From Ophioceras dolichostomum (taxonomy: Eukaryota > Ascomycota > Sordariomycetes > Magnaporthales > Ophioceraceae): a stretch of 64,000 bases of DNA. Location: assembly GCA_003049485.1 (NCBI GenBank), contig PYST01000136.1, positions 33,258 through 97,257 on the forward strand, given 5' to 3'. Made by a program: the position numbers and the translations under genes. Positions within the stretch are counted from its first letter, which is position 1. Each line of letters opens with the position of its first letter. This document shows, piece by piece, positions 35,157 through 47,343 of this stretch. Under the pieces are notes generated by a model. It saw nothing but the letters and a program-made list of their open reading frames with translations. It made no database searches and was not told the origin of the DNA.

Positions 35157-35694
35157 GACTGGTGTGTTTGCTTTGATCTAGAGACCGCAATCTTCCGTAC
35201 CTACCTTGGCACGTAAAGGAGAAGATGATTAACGAGATGTCTGCGGGGTTCAGTGACGTTGGCATCAGAACGGGCATGAATGTTACAAATGCATGCCTTA
35301 GGCAGCCAATTTCACTCTGCTCTCTGCTCCGTTTAACTACCTGAGTTTGGATCATCTGTACCGGAGTCAACAGTGAGCACTCGATACAGGTATTAGGTAT
35401 AATTACTATGTACCTAGTACATAACTGATGAGTGCCTCGGTCCTACTTCAGTTCCTCCCCCCTCATTTCTCGTCAGAGCAGCGACGCTCCTCCAATCACT
35501 CCTCGGCTTCTAACAATATCTCGGCCGAGTCGCCAGTACTGACATGGTTTGTCGCTCAGCTTTCACCCTCGGCTTAGTACTTCTTGCTCTCGCGCTTGGT
35601 GTCGCGTCCGGGACACTCCTGGTCCTGGAGAGGCTGTCTGGAAGACCTTGGTTCCCAAGACGACTATCCAGAGGGTCTCGGGTCCTTATAAGAG

Positions 35695-35845
35695 TGTCCG
35701 GGAGACCTGGGAGACTGGGAGGAGGGGGAGGAATGGTAAGAATGGGAAGAATGCGAAGAATATGGAGGGTTGGCAGAGGGTGAGGCATGGGAAGAATGGA
35801 AAGAGTGGGAAGAGTGGGAAGAGGGGGAGGACTGGGAAGACCGCC
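35695..35845. repeat. Purine-rich GGGAAGA-type repeat
   Basis: An imperfect repetition of GGGAAGAGT / GGAAGAATG units on the plus strand over about 150 bases. One frame reads as Gly-Lys-Asn/Ser triplets. Strand-asymmetric purine tracts of this kind can form triplex structures. No coding role is supported. Confidence 0.7.
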
Positions 35846-36036
35846 GGCGCTGATCGTCAGGGGGGTCACGTCACGGACTCGGAGCAGCTGGTCGGTCGTC
35901 ATCGTAAATGCACTCCGGGCACACGCCTCAGCCCGGCCCTTTGCTACGAACCTAGACCGGAGGGGAAAAAAAAGGGGGAAGAAACAACCGGGAAAGGCAA
36001 GTGGCACAAAAAGGAAAAATGAGTGAAAAAAGAACA

Positions 36037-36108
36037 CTCTCCCGCCCAGAATTGAACCCGGGTCTTGAGCGTTACAAGCTCGCATACTATCCACTATACT
36101 ACAGGAGA
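36037..36108 (-). tRNA. tRNA-Asp-like, anticodon GTA (probable pseudo-tRNA)
   Basis: On the minus strand a 72-base cloverleaf can be drawn. A 7-bp acceptor stem (TCTCCTG / CGGGAGA) is followed by discriminator G. The D arm is GTAT...ATGC with AGTGGATAGT loop. The anticodon arm is GAGC-TTGTAAC-GCTC, with one mismatched outer pair and anticodon GTA. The T arm is CCGGG-TTCAATT-CTGGG with one G-G mismatch. The backbone is that of fungal tRNA-Asp (D loop, G73), but the anticodon reads Tyr instead of GTC. It has neither the C1-G72 pair nor the intron usual for eukaryotic tRNA-Tyr. Several differences look like C-to-T decay. Internal A and B boxes are recognisable, so transcription is possible. Confidence 0.65.
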
Positions 36109-36833
36109 TGAAGCGTGGGGCGAAGTTGTGGCCGGTGGAGCGACGACAACGAGTCGGCAACTGGAGAAGAGAAAGGAGATGGGCTGATAGGAGGAGACTG
36201 TTGACTACTAGTACTAACACGAACTCGGCCAGCCTTACGGCTTGGCAGAACTTTTTGTCAATTATGTAAGTCGGATTCACAGAACACGCTTCAGTGACGA
36301 TTTCGAGCTCAAGTGAAGGAGCTTGGAATGGAGATTTGACCTTATGATCGCCCAGAGGGCTTTCTCTCCTGTTTGCCAATGGGCCTTGAAGAGAAAAAGG
36401 AACGAGATAGGAGCGCCTCGCCTTAGCAGTTTACGATGGCTCGCGAGGGGCGGCCTCGTTGCAATTAAAGTGGGCAGGTGATTGTACGGCATTTGGGACG
36501 CGGGCTTGAGTGCAGGTTGGGAAGGACCAAGCGTCCCACCACCAATGAGTTGACCAAAACACACGAAAACAAACAAAAACAATGCATTCTTGTTTTTCCT
36601 TCCGGAAATATGCTGTTATTTACAAACTGGCTACCCAAAGATCGGTCTATTAAAAGATTTTGCTGTGTTCAGTCTAGACATTTTCCACATGGCTACCGCG
36701 ACCAGGTTGGGCTTGTTCGCGACCAATGGCTGAATAAAAGAAACCCGCGGAGAACGATGATGAGTGAGTAGGTGATCACAATCATAAATCGCATCGAGCC
36801 CCACCAGAAAGTGGTCTGTCTCGCTCAATGCTT

Positions 36834-38539
36834 TCAGAGTAACACAGCCAAGGCGCCCGCAACAAACGAAACAGCCAGCGACATCCCGGCCACCAGCATG
36901 CCGTTGCCCACGGCGAACCGCGACGCGGCGCTACCCGAACCGCCACCGCCCGACGACCCGCCCGTGGCGCTGCTGCTCGCCTGGGACAGCACAGCGCTGC
37001 ACTGGCTCGCGGACGCCGCCGTCTTGATGGTGGCCATGCCGCCGAAGTCGCAGGCGGACCCCGCCGACTTCTGGTTCGTGTAGTACGAGTTGAGGGCGTG
37101 GCCCAGCTTCTCAGTGGCGTTGCACATGGAGTAGAGGCCGTACGTGCCCGTGGACGCGTCGCTGGAGATGCCCGCGCAGGCGGTCTTGTCCAGGCCGCAG
37201 ACGGTGCCAAAGAGGGAGCCCAGCGCCGTGGCGTTGCTGGCGAGCTTCGAGGTGGGCACGCACGTGAGGGTCGAGTACATGCACTCGCACACGGTGGAGT
37301 TGGGGGAGGGAGGCAGCGAAGAGGCGGCGGCCCAGCGGCTGGCGCCCGTGGCGGACGGCTGGACGGCCGGGCAGGCCTGGGCGGAGTTGGAGGGAGTGTA
37401 CGCGGGCGCGGCCGTGCCGGCCGGGTAGCCCGACTTCGCGATTTGGGTGGCGAGCGCGCCGAAGTCCTTCATGGTCGTGAGGGAGCTGCCCGACAGCGAG
37501 ACGAGGCCGTAGTCGTTCTGCTCCTGGAAGTACTCGTAGACGATGCCGCCCGACCACACCTTGTTCATGTCGTTGCTGTACAGGGCGCCAGTCTCCTGGA
37601 ACACGCGCGCGGCGGCCCCTCCCGGGTTCTGGCAGCCGTACTCGCTGAAGAAGACGGGGATGTTGAACGACTGGAAGAACTTGGTGCGCTCTTGGTAGCC
37701 GCTCGTCTGGAACGTGCTCTGGCCGCACCACTCGTAGATGTTGTACCCCCAGAAGTCGACCGAGTCCGACGCGGCGCCGCAGTTGAAGTACTCGGCCAGG
37801 TTGTCGCGCGTGTCCGAATCGTCGTTGGTCGCGTAGCCGACGCCGAGCCAACGGCCGAGGTTCTTGGACGCGATATACTTCTTGGAGTCACGGACTGCTG
37901 CCTTGACGAACGCCGAGGCCGCGGTGTTCGTGTTGTTGTTGGTCACCTCGTTGCCGGCGAAAAAGCCGATTGTATTGGTGTACTGGCTGAGGTTGTCGAT
38001 GACGCTGGCGTAGCGCGCGAACTCGTCGGTCGTCCAGGCAGGGTTGTCGCGCTCGATCGAGGTATCGGGGGAGGACAGGTCGGCGATGACGTAGATGCCG
38101 GCGGCAGCGAGGGCGTTCATGCAGGTGCTGTGGTCCTTCGTCGGGTCGATGGCGTAGACGCGGATCGTGTTCGTGCCCAGCTGCTGCAGAAATGGGATGT
38201 CGCGTTGGCAGGAGGCCGCGTCCGCCAGCGGGTCGTTGAGATGCGCGTCCGACACGGTGCTGTCGCCCTGGCCGTTGACGTTGACGCCCTGCTGGTACGC
38301 AACGCCGCGGATGTAGAACTGCGAGCCATTGCCCGAGAAGAAGAGGAATTGACCCTGCAGAGAGATTGAACCAGGACGACGATCAGCTGTTACGAGATGC
38401 CCCTGCAGATGAACAATGGAGAGAGGAAACAAGATTTCTAGCCCACCTTAGCAACGATAGGATCCAAAGCCGCCAGCGCCCCGCAGGCCAAGAAGCCGAC
38501 GCCCAGCGCCGCGCCAAGCCGCGATGATAACGATACCAT
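36834..38539 (-). CDS. 1,3-beta-glucanosyltransferase, GH72 with X8 domain, GPI-anchored
   Basis: A wall-remodelling enzyme that cuts beta-1,3-glucan and joins the fragment to another chain at the outer face of the membrane. Exons 38539-38447 and 38354-36834 give 537 aa. The intron (GTGGGC...CTCTGCAG) restores ALDPIVAK-GQFLFF. Residues 1-23 are a signal peptide. The GH72 domain has GVAYQ, the acid/base in GNEVTNN (Glu about 167) and the nucleophile in FSEYGC (Glu about 269), close to the spacing in yeast Gas1. A Cys-rich X8/CBM43 module follows (CECMYSTLTC...CGLDKTACAGI...GLYSMCNATEKL), then a Ser/Gly linker and a hydrophobic C-terminus (AGMSLAVSFVAGALAVLL) for GPI attachment. It belongs to the GEL1/2- and GAS1-type subfamily that carries the X8 module. 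Confidence 0.95.
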
Positions 38540-39850
38540 CGTGATGGTCGTGATTTGATGATATCTTGTGTTCTGCGCCGCGTCGGGACTGGAATAGCTT
38601 GAGCTGTGAGATCTCTTGGCGCCAATGCGGGGGACCGCCCAAATGCCGCTCGATTGCTCTTTTTTTACTGGGCGATGGGCTGGGCAGGGCGACACTGCAG
38701 GGGGGATTGAGAAGCTTCAATGAGACAAGCGTCCCCTCAAGAAAACGAGTGACAGGGGAGCACAAAAAGATTAAAGGAAGGTCGCGAAATAGGAGATGGA
38801 AAGAAAAGGGAAGGGTTTGATAATGATGAATTCGTATGAAGGAGAAAGAAAAAGGAGAAAGGGAAAGAGTGCGTTGCGTGAGTGTTTGGGACAGAAGGAA
38901 TGAGGATACCATTGGATGCAAAGTGTCAGGGGTAGAAAACAGCCGGTAGAGAACGTGCACAGGGAGGGTCATACAAGCGCGGTGGGAGAGACCAGAGAAC
39001 CAGGGAATTTCTGAAAGTATCTGTCAATAGTGTCCATCCCGTAACAGTACAGCCGCAAGCTGCTCAGCGGCGAAGGCAAATCCGTCCCATCAATCCCGTT
39101 CCATCCGATCCATCCGATCGGTCAATCATCAATCGCTGACTGCGAGTGGAGCGGAGGAAAGGGGTGGCCGACCCTCTGAGGAGACGTTTCGCGTCTCGGC
39201 GATCTGCCACCGACCCCACATGCCCATTGCCTTTCAACACAGCGTTAGGAGAAAAACTGGAAAACCGCTATTTTTTTAATTTTTTTTACGTCATCCAATT
39301 GCCAGTGTGATTCCAGTCCCTGGAAGAATACGAAGAAAAGAGGGGCTGACCAACAGCCCAGAAACAAATATAGTTCGACCGGACCGGCTGGAAGGGCTGC
39401 ACACGTTGAAGGTGAAAACTCTCACCGATGACGCAAACAGGGAGCTGCCGTGAAAGCCCCTGACAGATCAACGCTAGCCACATTAGCCAGCCGATGGTGG
39501 ATGCACCAACGTCTCGATGCGGCATGGCTTTGATGTTTTGTCATTAGCTTCAGCAACTGGACGTCTGATCGAGACGGATTGACAGTGATGGATGCACGAG
39601 GCTAGGAATATTTATTGATACGTCTCCCTGGCGCTAGTCGTTGAGGCTATGAACATTCAAAATGAGCGTCAAACGAACAGTATCGCTAGAGTTATTTAGG
39701 AGGCCTCCTTAGGGACGGCGTGTCGTGCCGAAAAGTCGGCCTGATTCTCGGCCCGAGACCCGTGCCTACTTACCCGAAAGCACCAAAACAGAGCTGCAGA
39801 TTGTTACCTTCTCGCATTGCTTGCCTGTCCAGTAGGTATCTACCTAAACA
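38540..39850. other. Intergenic, glucanosyltransferase 5' flank
   Basis: Contains the promoter of the minus-strand glucanosyltransferase gene and the 3' flank of the NLR-like gene, with long purine-rich (plus strand) stretches at 38750-38900. No gene supported. Confidence 0.55.
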
Positions 39851-42800
39851 TTACTCGTCAGGCTCATCTTGCTCGATGCCACCATCCACGTCCTCATCGT
39901 AAGAAGTATCAAACGTGACGTCACCTGCGGGGATCTCCGGCTGTGCCAGCAGCCGCACCGGCGCCGGCGGCGTCGGCGATGGCGCTGAGGCGGGGCTCGG
40001 AGGGTCCTGCCATTCGTCCCGAGTACTCTCCACAACGAACCTGTGCATCCCGTCGTCCTCTTCCTCCGCTTCTTTTTTGTCGCCTTCTTCATTACCGCCG
40101 CCTTCTTTTCCTCCTTCCTCCTCATTATTCGCCTTCGCTTTCTTCCGCTGCTTCTTCCTCTCTACAGCGTTCAACGAGTCTTCCGTCCCCATAATCTCAG
40201 CAGTATGGAACGTATCTACCGACGCGAGGCACTTCTTGCATACGACGAAGTCCTGGCAGGTCCGACAACAGAAGGTCAAGCCGTAGATAGCCTGGAACGT
40301 GGGGGTTAAGGAAGGGGAGGGGGGAGAAGTTAGGCAGGCATATCTTGCATCAACCAAACCAGCAACGAAGAGCAAAGACCAACAAAGGAAAACGGTTGGC
40401 TAGACTTACGCTCAGACAAATATCACAAATGCTCCGCCATACACTCCACTTCCTCGCTGTGCTTCTTTGTTCCTCTCCCCTCTCCTCACCATCAGACGTA
40501 GCAGCGGCTTCGCCATCCTCCTCCTTCCCCTCGTTCTCCTTTTCTTCCCGCGAAGGAACCCACTCCAGTCCATACCTCAGCAGCCCCATGACCTCCTCAT
40601 CAGCGCCGCACCTCTCCGCCAGCTCCAGCAGCGACAGTACCTCCTCCCTCTCCTCCTCTTTCTCCACCCCCTCGCTGGGTCCGGGCCGCCTACCGATCCT
40701 ACACTTGACATCCCGAGTATGGTCGGCGCCTAGGCGGAGTAGCGCCCTCACCACGTCGGCGACGGAGTCGCGTTTGTCCGGCCTCGACCCGTATGCCTCG
40801 CCCCAGCGGCCCGATCCAGGCTGGGCCGCGGGCCGTACGGCCCAGCACAGCGGCGTCCATCCGTCGGCGTCGGCTACGTTGAGGGCGTCGACGAAAACGC
40901 GGGGACGCATCGTTGCTGCCGCTGCTGTTGACGTCGTGACGAGCGAGAACCTGGAAGCGGAAGGAGAGGACGACATCATCGCCGCCCCGGCCACCACCGA
41001 GCTTGAGATCGAGAGGGCCGTCCCACTGATGGTGATTGACGAACCGCCGGGGGAGTAGTTATCCCTATCCCCTGACAGGGTCGGCCCATTCGAGGTAGTA
41101 GTAGAAGCCGCCACTGCTTGGGAGGAGAATATGGACAGCCCGCCCCCGCCAGCGACCATGGAAGACGACAGCCCCACTCCCCCAACCCCGATGCCGCCCA
41201 CGACGACCTCACCGCAAACCTCCCCATACGGCGTCGCACTCCTGGCCCTCCTCAGCGGCTGCCCAACACCACCACTTCCCCCACCACTAACTGACCCCGC
41301 TACAACGCGCGCCACAATCTCCTCCAGCGCCTTCACGTCCCCGAACTGCGCGGCCCAATGCACCACATTCTTCCCCCACTTGTCACTCACCAGCACGTCG
41401 TCACCGCCACTGCCGCCTGAAAACGCGCCGAGAGCGGCCCTGAGGCTAGCCACACCGCCCGCGGCCGCGAAGTGTAGCGGCATGCGGCCCGTGGGCTCGT
41501 GCACGCGCGACACTAACGCGCCGCAGTCGACCAGATACTTAATGATGGAGACGCCCGCGCCGCCCAGACACGCGGCGGCCAGCGGGGTGAGGAACGTGCC
41601 CCTCGCGGCGCCGTCGACGTCCGCGCCGCGCCGGATCAGCTCGCGGGCGATCTGGTCCGCGCTCGTCATGCCGGCCGCGACTATGGCGTCGAACTCGGTT
41701 TGGAGCTCGTCGTTGCCGCCGTCCGCACCCGCACCACCACCACTATCCTCCGCCGTTGCAGCAGCAGCAGGAGGAGGCTCGTCTCTGCGGCCTCCGCCTC
41801 TGCGGGAAGAGTAATAGTTGTCGGCCTCGATGGGGAACGGCAGCAGCGCGGCCGTCAGAGCGGTGCTGGCCTGCGCGAGCGGGACGACCATGTTCACGTC
41901 CGCGCCGCGGTCCAGCAGCGCGAGGACGTGCGCGCGGTCGGCGCGGCGCGCGGCGATCATCAGCGGGGTGCCCCTGGCGTCGGCGGCGAGGTCAACGTCG
42001 ACGCCAGGCAGCAGCGGCGGCTTGTTCATGTTCTTGTTCTTGGTCTTCCGCGTCGCCGCGAGCAGGAGGTCCGCGAACTCCGTCATGCCCTGCGCGAGCG
42101 CCCGGTGCAGGGGCGCCATGCCGCCGTCGTCCTCGGCGTTGAGATCGGCGCCCGCACGGACGAGCATGCGCAGGCACTCGATATTGGACGTGGGGTCCGC
42201 CTGCGCCAGCGGCGTGCGGCCCGTGCTGGTGCGGGCCTCGATGTCGAGGAGGCCGCCTCCCCGGAACTCGAGCAGCACGCGCATGATCTCCGGGTCCGTG
42301 GAGAGCGCGCGGTGGACAAGCGTCACTTTGGAAGTGCTGTTCCCCAGCGTGGCCCCCAGGTCCGCGCCCGCCTCGGCCAGGATGCGCACCATCTCGGCGT
42401 CCCGCACGTAGCCGACCGCGTCCCAGATCGGCGGCCAGCCGTACGCGTCGCGCACGTCGAGGTCGACCTTCTGCGCGACGAGGAGCTTCACCGCCTCGCG
42501 GCTCCCGGCGCTGGACGCGGAGCTGATCGGACGGACGCCCGAGGGGCTGGCCATTTGTGGGTCGGCGCCTCCGGACTCGAGCAGGAGGCGCAGCATCGTG
42601 GCGTCCTTCATGCCCGCGAGGTAGTGGATCAGTGGCACCGACTCCGCGTCGGAGACCGTGTCCAGCTTTGGGCCGTGCTTGAGGAGCTCTTCGAACACGC
42701 CGCGGTTTCCTTGGATGGCGGCGTGGAAGATGGCGGGTCTGTTGTCCCTGTCTACGTCGTCGATGTTGGCGTCGTGGCTGAGTAGCCAGCGTATCATGGG

Positions 42801-45800
42801 CAGCAGGGCATCCCCGGATTGACAGGCGAACATGAGCGCTGTGCGATCGTTATCGCCTGGCGACCTGGCGTTGACGTTGAGGGGCGGTTTATTGGCGACG
42901 AGTAGGTCGCAAATGGCGAGCACAGTGTCCATGTCGGCGCCAGACTCGGGATCGGCGTCCTTGTCCGCGCCGAGGGCAGCGAGGCTGACGAGTCTGTGCA
43001 ACAGCGGCGTTCGGTCGTCGGTCATCTTGTCCGGGTCCGCGCCAGCCGCAAGTAGCAGGCTGACGCAGCTGAGGCTGCGGCCGCCCAGAGCGGCGATGGA
43101 CAGCGGCGTGATCTCGTTGGGGGCATCCAATGCCAAGTAGTTCGGGTCGGCACCGCCCATGATGAGGACCTGCGTGGTCTTGTGAAAGCCGTAGCTGCAC
43201 GCGCTTGTGAGAGGAGTCCACCCGCTGCTGTTCTCGGAACGTTCTCGCACATCAGGACGAACGCCGCAGTCGGTGAGGGCCGCCGCCATCCTCCAGTTCC
43301 CATTGTAGGTCGCGGCGAGGAGTGGAGATTCCGGGATCCGGGCCTCGACACACGAGCGATTGTGCTCGACCAGTGCCCGCATGACGTCCACGTGGCCCTT
43401 CAGCGCTACATCGTACATGATTCCGCGCTGGATGTTGTGGTTGTTCGTGCGGAGCACATCTCCGAGCCTGGCGCCGTGGGCCAGGAGAACGCGAACTGTG
43501 GATGCGTGGCCGAGGTAAGCCGCCATGTATAGCGGCGAGGGGAAGAAGTTGGTCTGTGGCAACTGCCCTGCTTTTGCCTCAGTCTTGGTCTGCGGGTCCG
43601 TCTTTTCGTTCCCATTCCGGTCGTCCGGCTTCTCATCCTGATCCTGGTTGTTGTCTTGGGCAATGATTTCATACTCATCTGGCTCCTTTTTCTGCTTCTT
43701 TTCTTCTTTGACCCTGTCCTTGTCCTGCGGGTCGGGTCGCGCCCCGTCGTCGAGCAGCATGCCTGCGAACCAGGCCATGTCCAGCCACGCCGCTGACCAG
43801 AGCAAGGAGTCTGGGAGGGTCGCGCCAATGCCTGGCGATCGTGCGATCAGCCTTTCGGTGATGATCACAGCCAAGCCAGAGTTCACGGCCCTGACCGCTG
43901 CAGAAACCGCATCCACGACCGTAGCGATCCCACGATTGTCCCAATGTCCATCCTCATTTCCAAGGATGTCACCTTCTGTGGCCCCCGGCTCCGGGGGATC
44001 CTGAAGGCCCTGAGAGTCCTCGAGGTCTCTGAGAAGCTCCAAGGCGAGTCCGTTTGATCCACTCCCTGCGGCAGCAACAAGGCACTGCCCGAGAAGGCCG
44101 TTGGCTCCATTGGCCTCCGCATTGATTGCTCTGCGGGTCTGATCAACCGACAACATGCCGAGTCCAGCCAGCACTGGAATTGCGGACTTCGGCGGGTCTG
44201 GCTGCTGGGAGAACGGGCTGCTCATTCGCCAGTAGCATTGCGCCCAAGGCCTCAGGAGCTCCCCAGTCGGACCGGAAATGATGGACTCGATCACACTAGA
44301 GATGTACGGCTGTGGACACCGCAACAGGTGGAATGGTAGGGCTTCCACCACGTAGAAGCGCAGGTCGTTTGCGTCGGTTACAAACGGAGAGGGCAGCACG
44401 TATCTTTGCTGTGCCTGGTGCTCCAGCTGTGGGTCATAGCCTAGGAGCAGTATTGTTTCGACCGAAGTTACCGTGTCCAGGCAAAAAGCCGCGATCTCCT
44501 TATGTGCCGACTCACCACTTTGGCACCAAACGGGCCGAGCAGCCAAGGCCTCGTGGTCGGGACATGGGAGGAGCGGCGGGACGTCTCGACGAAGCATCAC
44601 CTGGTCAGAGCTAAACTCAGCCACCGCACGGAGCTGGGACTTGAGCTTGACTACGGCATTGTCTAGCTCGGTCGGAGATGCACGTCGGTACGGCTCACAA
44701 GCCCCTGTGGCGGTGGTGTCCGCTAGTCCGGTCGCTGCCGGGACGGCCCTCTTTGGCTGGTGAAGCAGGACGTCCGCCAGCTCCCGTGGGCTCAGAGGAC
44801 GGCTTCCGCATACAATCCAGCTCAGAGCCCAGCTCAGGCCGTCAGGGTTGCCGCTGGAGCGGAGGAGCTTGTCGAGCACGAGACTCAGGTCATCTTCTGG
44901 TGCCACGAGCTCACAGGCAGCAGAAAACTTGGCCAGAGATTGCAAGGACGGGTCGTCATCCGGCCACCCGCTGTGCCGCTTCACGAGTTTGATGATTTCA
45001 TGGAACTTGCAGCTTTCCATGTTTTCGAGCCTGGCTAGGGCGGTCTTGATACGGTCCCTTTCTGATTCGACCGGACAACGACGTGCGAGATCATCAATGG
45101 TTGCTTGGACCGACGGGTCGGATCCGGACTCTGGAGCCGACTCCGGTAGTATGGTCTCTCGGCTCTCTTGGCCCTCTCGGTTCTCTCGCTTGGCGGCGGA
45201 AGCCTCCAGCTCCTCCCAAGTGATCTCCGCATAGCATCCAGGATTGTCAGAGAAGAGTGGCTCTCGCTGCTTCGAGGTCAAGAGTAATTTGATCGGATTT
45301 TCGGACCGATCTGCGAGGCTTAGGAAGTACCCCATGAAGGCGACGCGACTGGCGGACTCGCATTCATCGAAGTTATGGAGCAAGAGGAGAGTGTCCCGGC
45401 CCCTCAAGAGCCCTGTAACGGCCTCCAGGCGGCTGATGCAAGACTTGATGCTCCAGCCGCAGTCCAGCAGCAGTCGATCTCGGACCAAGTTGCATTCGTC
45501 GCGCAACGAGTATGCGCAGTGGCTCGTGAATGCCAGCAGAAGGGCAGGCAGCATTGCCGCGAGAGAGTTTCGGAGCGGGTCTCTCGAGTCGAAAGTGAAG
45601 GAGAAAACCCTGGCCTGGTATCCACCTGTCATGTATTTGCGTGGGCGTGCCTGCCACTCGAGAAAGATCTGGTCGGCGAGATCCCGTGCTTTCTCGGGCG
45701 AACCTCCGTGGAGGCGGAGCGCTGACGACCGCACAGGTTCCGTCCAAGCCCGGAACTTGGGGTGTCCACTCAAAGCGGAAGGTAGTGATGCCAGAGGCGG

Positions 45801-47343
45801 GCATTGTAGCTGGCGGTGTGGCGGCGAGAGCGAGGTGAGAGCTCGCTCGACCGGCAACCAGTCAGGATGAGTGAACCATCCTTTCGTGCAGGCAGCCGCA
45901 GGAGGCATTATTCATCAGCATCCCGAGCCTTGTCTTCGGTGATACAAAAATTGACGATACACCATGAAAATTAGACGTGCTTACCTTCATGTTTGTAAGT
46001 CAAGTGGAGACAAAGCGGCCCGGAAGCGTTCTGCGAGTCGCTCGGCTGCCGATCCGCGGTCGCTACTTCAGGGGGAACGCCAACAGTCGCCGTGAAGCTG
46101 TCCAGGAGCTTTTGGATCGAGGAGGATGAAACAAGTTAGCTTAGATCCAGGGGCGCGCACTGTTTGATGGATGAACAGAAAAATCCGTTGAGAAATCACC
46201 GGATGAAGCCTCCCTCGTGGTCCCCCTTCGGCTCCCTCGCTTGATTCTTCTGCGAAGATACTGATGATGCGCCCTCGCAAGCTGAACTTGGACTTGATGA
46301 ACAGTTCCGTTGTCTCCAGCACGGCATCAGCCAGGTGCTTGACGGAGTCTACCGTCACAAGATGCGACCATTTCCCGTGATCCTCAAGCTTCTCGGTCCT
46401 CTCGTCGCTGAGGAGTTCCCAAAGTCTGAAGGCCAAGGCCGAAGGATTGGGTCCTCGCTGAGGACAGCCAGAGAAAACCTTCAAAACGACTCATGAGCCT
46501 TAATCCGCTATATCAGTGCCGGCAACAGCGGTCTGCTGCCGAGAGGTGTCCATCAACTTACAATCCGTGGTATGCTGGTGAAGATTCCAGGGAACCTGCG
46601 CTCTCCCTCGGCTCCAGCAAGGAGCGATAGTGCCTTATGTGATGGTTAGCCTGTTATGTAAGTCCCGTCGAGTCCGCCAGCACCCCGAGCACTATCGTAC
46701 CGGTCCACATTGGCAGAGAGGCCGGAACTGATGATGCCCAGGGGAAAAGGACAAGGCTATGAACTGCATACCTTCTTCACCACTAGAGAGCCGAAGTCGT
46801 ACGCAACGAGCAATATCGCTCGGTTGGGCGCCTGCGAACAGATTTTATGCTGACTTAGCACGCACCATGACGATAACTAGCCTCAAAAGTTGCCCTGGTC
46901 GGGCTCGCTCGATCTCCACCTTACCTTGTCGTCTGAGAGCATCATGGCCAGGTCGGCAAGCAGCTCGCCAGCCAGCCGCCCGATCGATGCGGACGTCAGG
47001 CTCCCTTGGAGAAAGGAGGTCATCTTGAATCGAAAGATCACCTCCCTTATGTTGGCGGTCTTGCGCGACGGAACGAGGCCGTCGAGAGAATGCGTGTCTT
47101 CATTCTGGCTGGTAACCATCACATGCACCACGCTGTTGACAGAGGAGCATGTCAATAATGGCACTTTGACTTGCCGCCAAATAAATTCTGCAAGTCGCAG
47201 GAAGTGCAAGGTCGGACTCACTCTACACTCTTATCATCCCCAGAGCGCCCTGTCCAGAAACTCTTGAACTGGAGGTGCTGGTATTCCTTGAGCATTACAT
47301 TGTAGTGGGAAAGGTCGCCGCCCAGCGAGGTTGTGGGGTCCAT
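39851..47343 (-). CDS. NLR-like protein: degenerate hydrolase, NTPase-like core, ankyrins, ZZ finger
   Basis: Eight exons, all in phase: 47343-47222, 47132-46925, 46831-46772, 46633-46562, 46478-46200, 46108-45985, 45880-40410 and 40291-39851; 2258 aa. Residues 40-290 follow the alpha/beta-hydrolase domain seen at the N-terminus of fungal NLRs, but the nucleophile elbow reads VAYDFGS (Asp about 122 instead of Ser) and the usual GTPHRG reads SGCPQRG, so it should be catalytically dead. The next region has the STAND-like pattern without a P-loop: LHGGSPEKA (about 346-353) stands where GxxGxGKS is expected, while LLLLHNFDE (about 455) resembles Walker B. From about 1065 to 1800 there are many ankyrin repeats, then a disordered stretch and a ZZ-type zinc finger formed across the last intron (CDICLS-AIYG, CCRTCQDFVVCKKC) with an acidic tail. 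Fungal proteins of this plan are candidates for non-self recognition. A hydrophobic upstream exon (ATG near 47510) is possible. Confidence 0.85.

Larger units (their letters stand above)
35157..36833. other. Intergenic with purine-rich repeat and tRNA
   Basis: Holds the GGGAAGA-type purine repeat (about 35695-35845) and the tRNA at 36037-36108. Two overlapping plus-strand frames (35544-35783 and 35549-36022) are products of the repeat and are not supported as genes. Confidence 0.55.

Noticed and set aside
35544..36022. Signal-peptide-like start (MVCRSAFTLGLVLLALALG) and collagen-like Gly-Lys frame
   Set aside because: Two competing frames over a purine repeat, no consistent coding pattern, and overlap with repeat units.
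37098..38369. 423-codon plus-strand frame over the glucanosyltransferase
   Set aside because: Antisense shadow of the GH72 exon; Arg/Val/Gly-rich nonsense composition.
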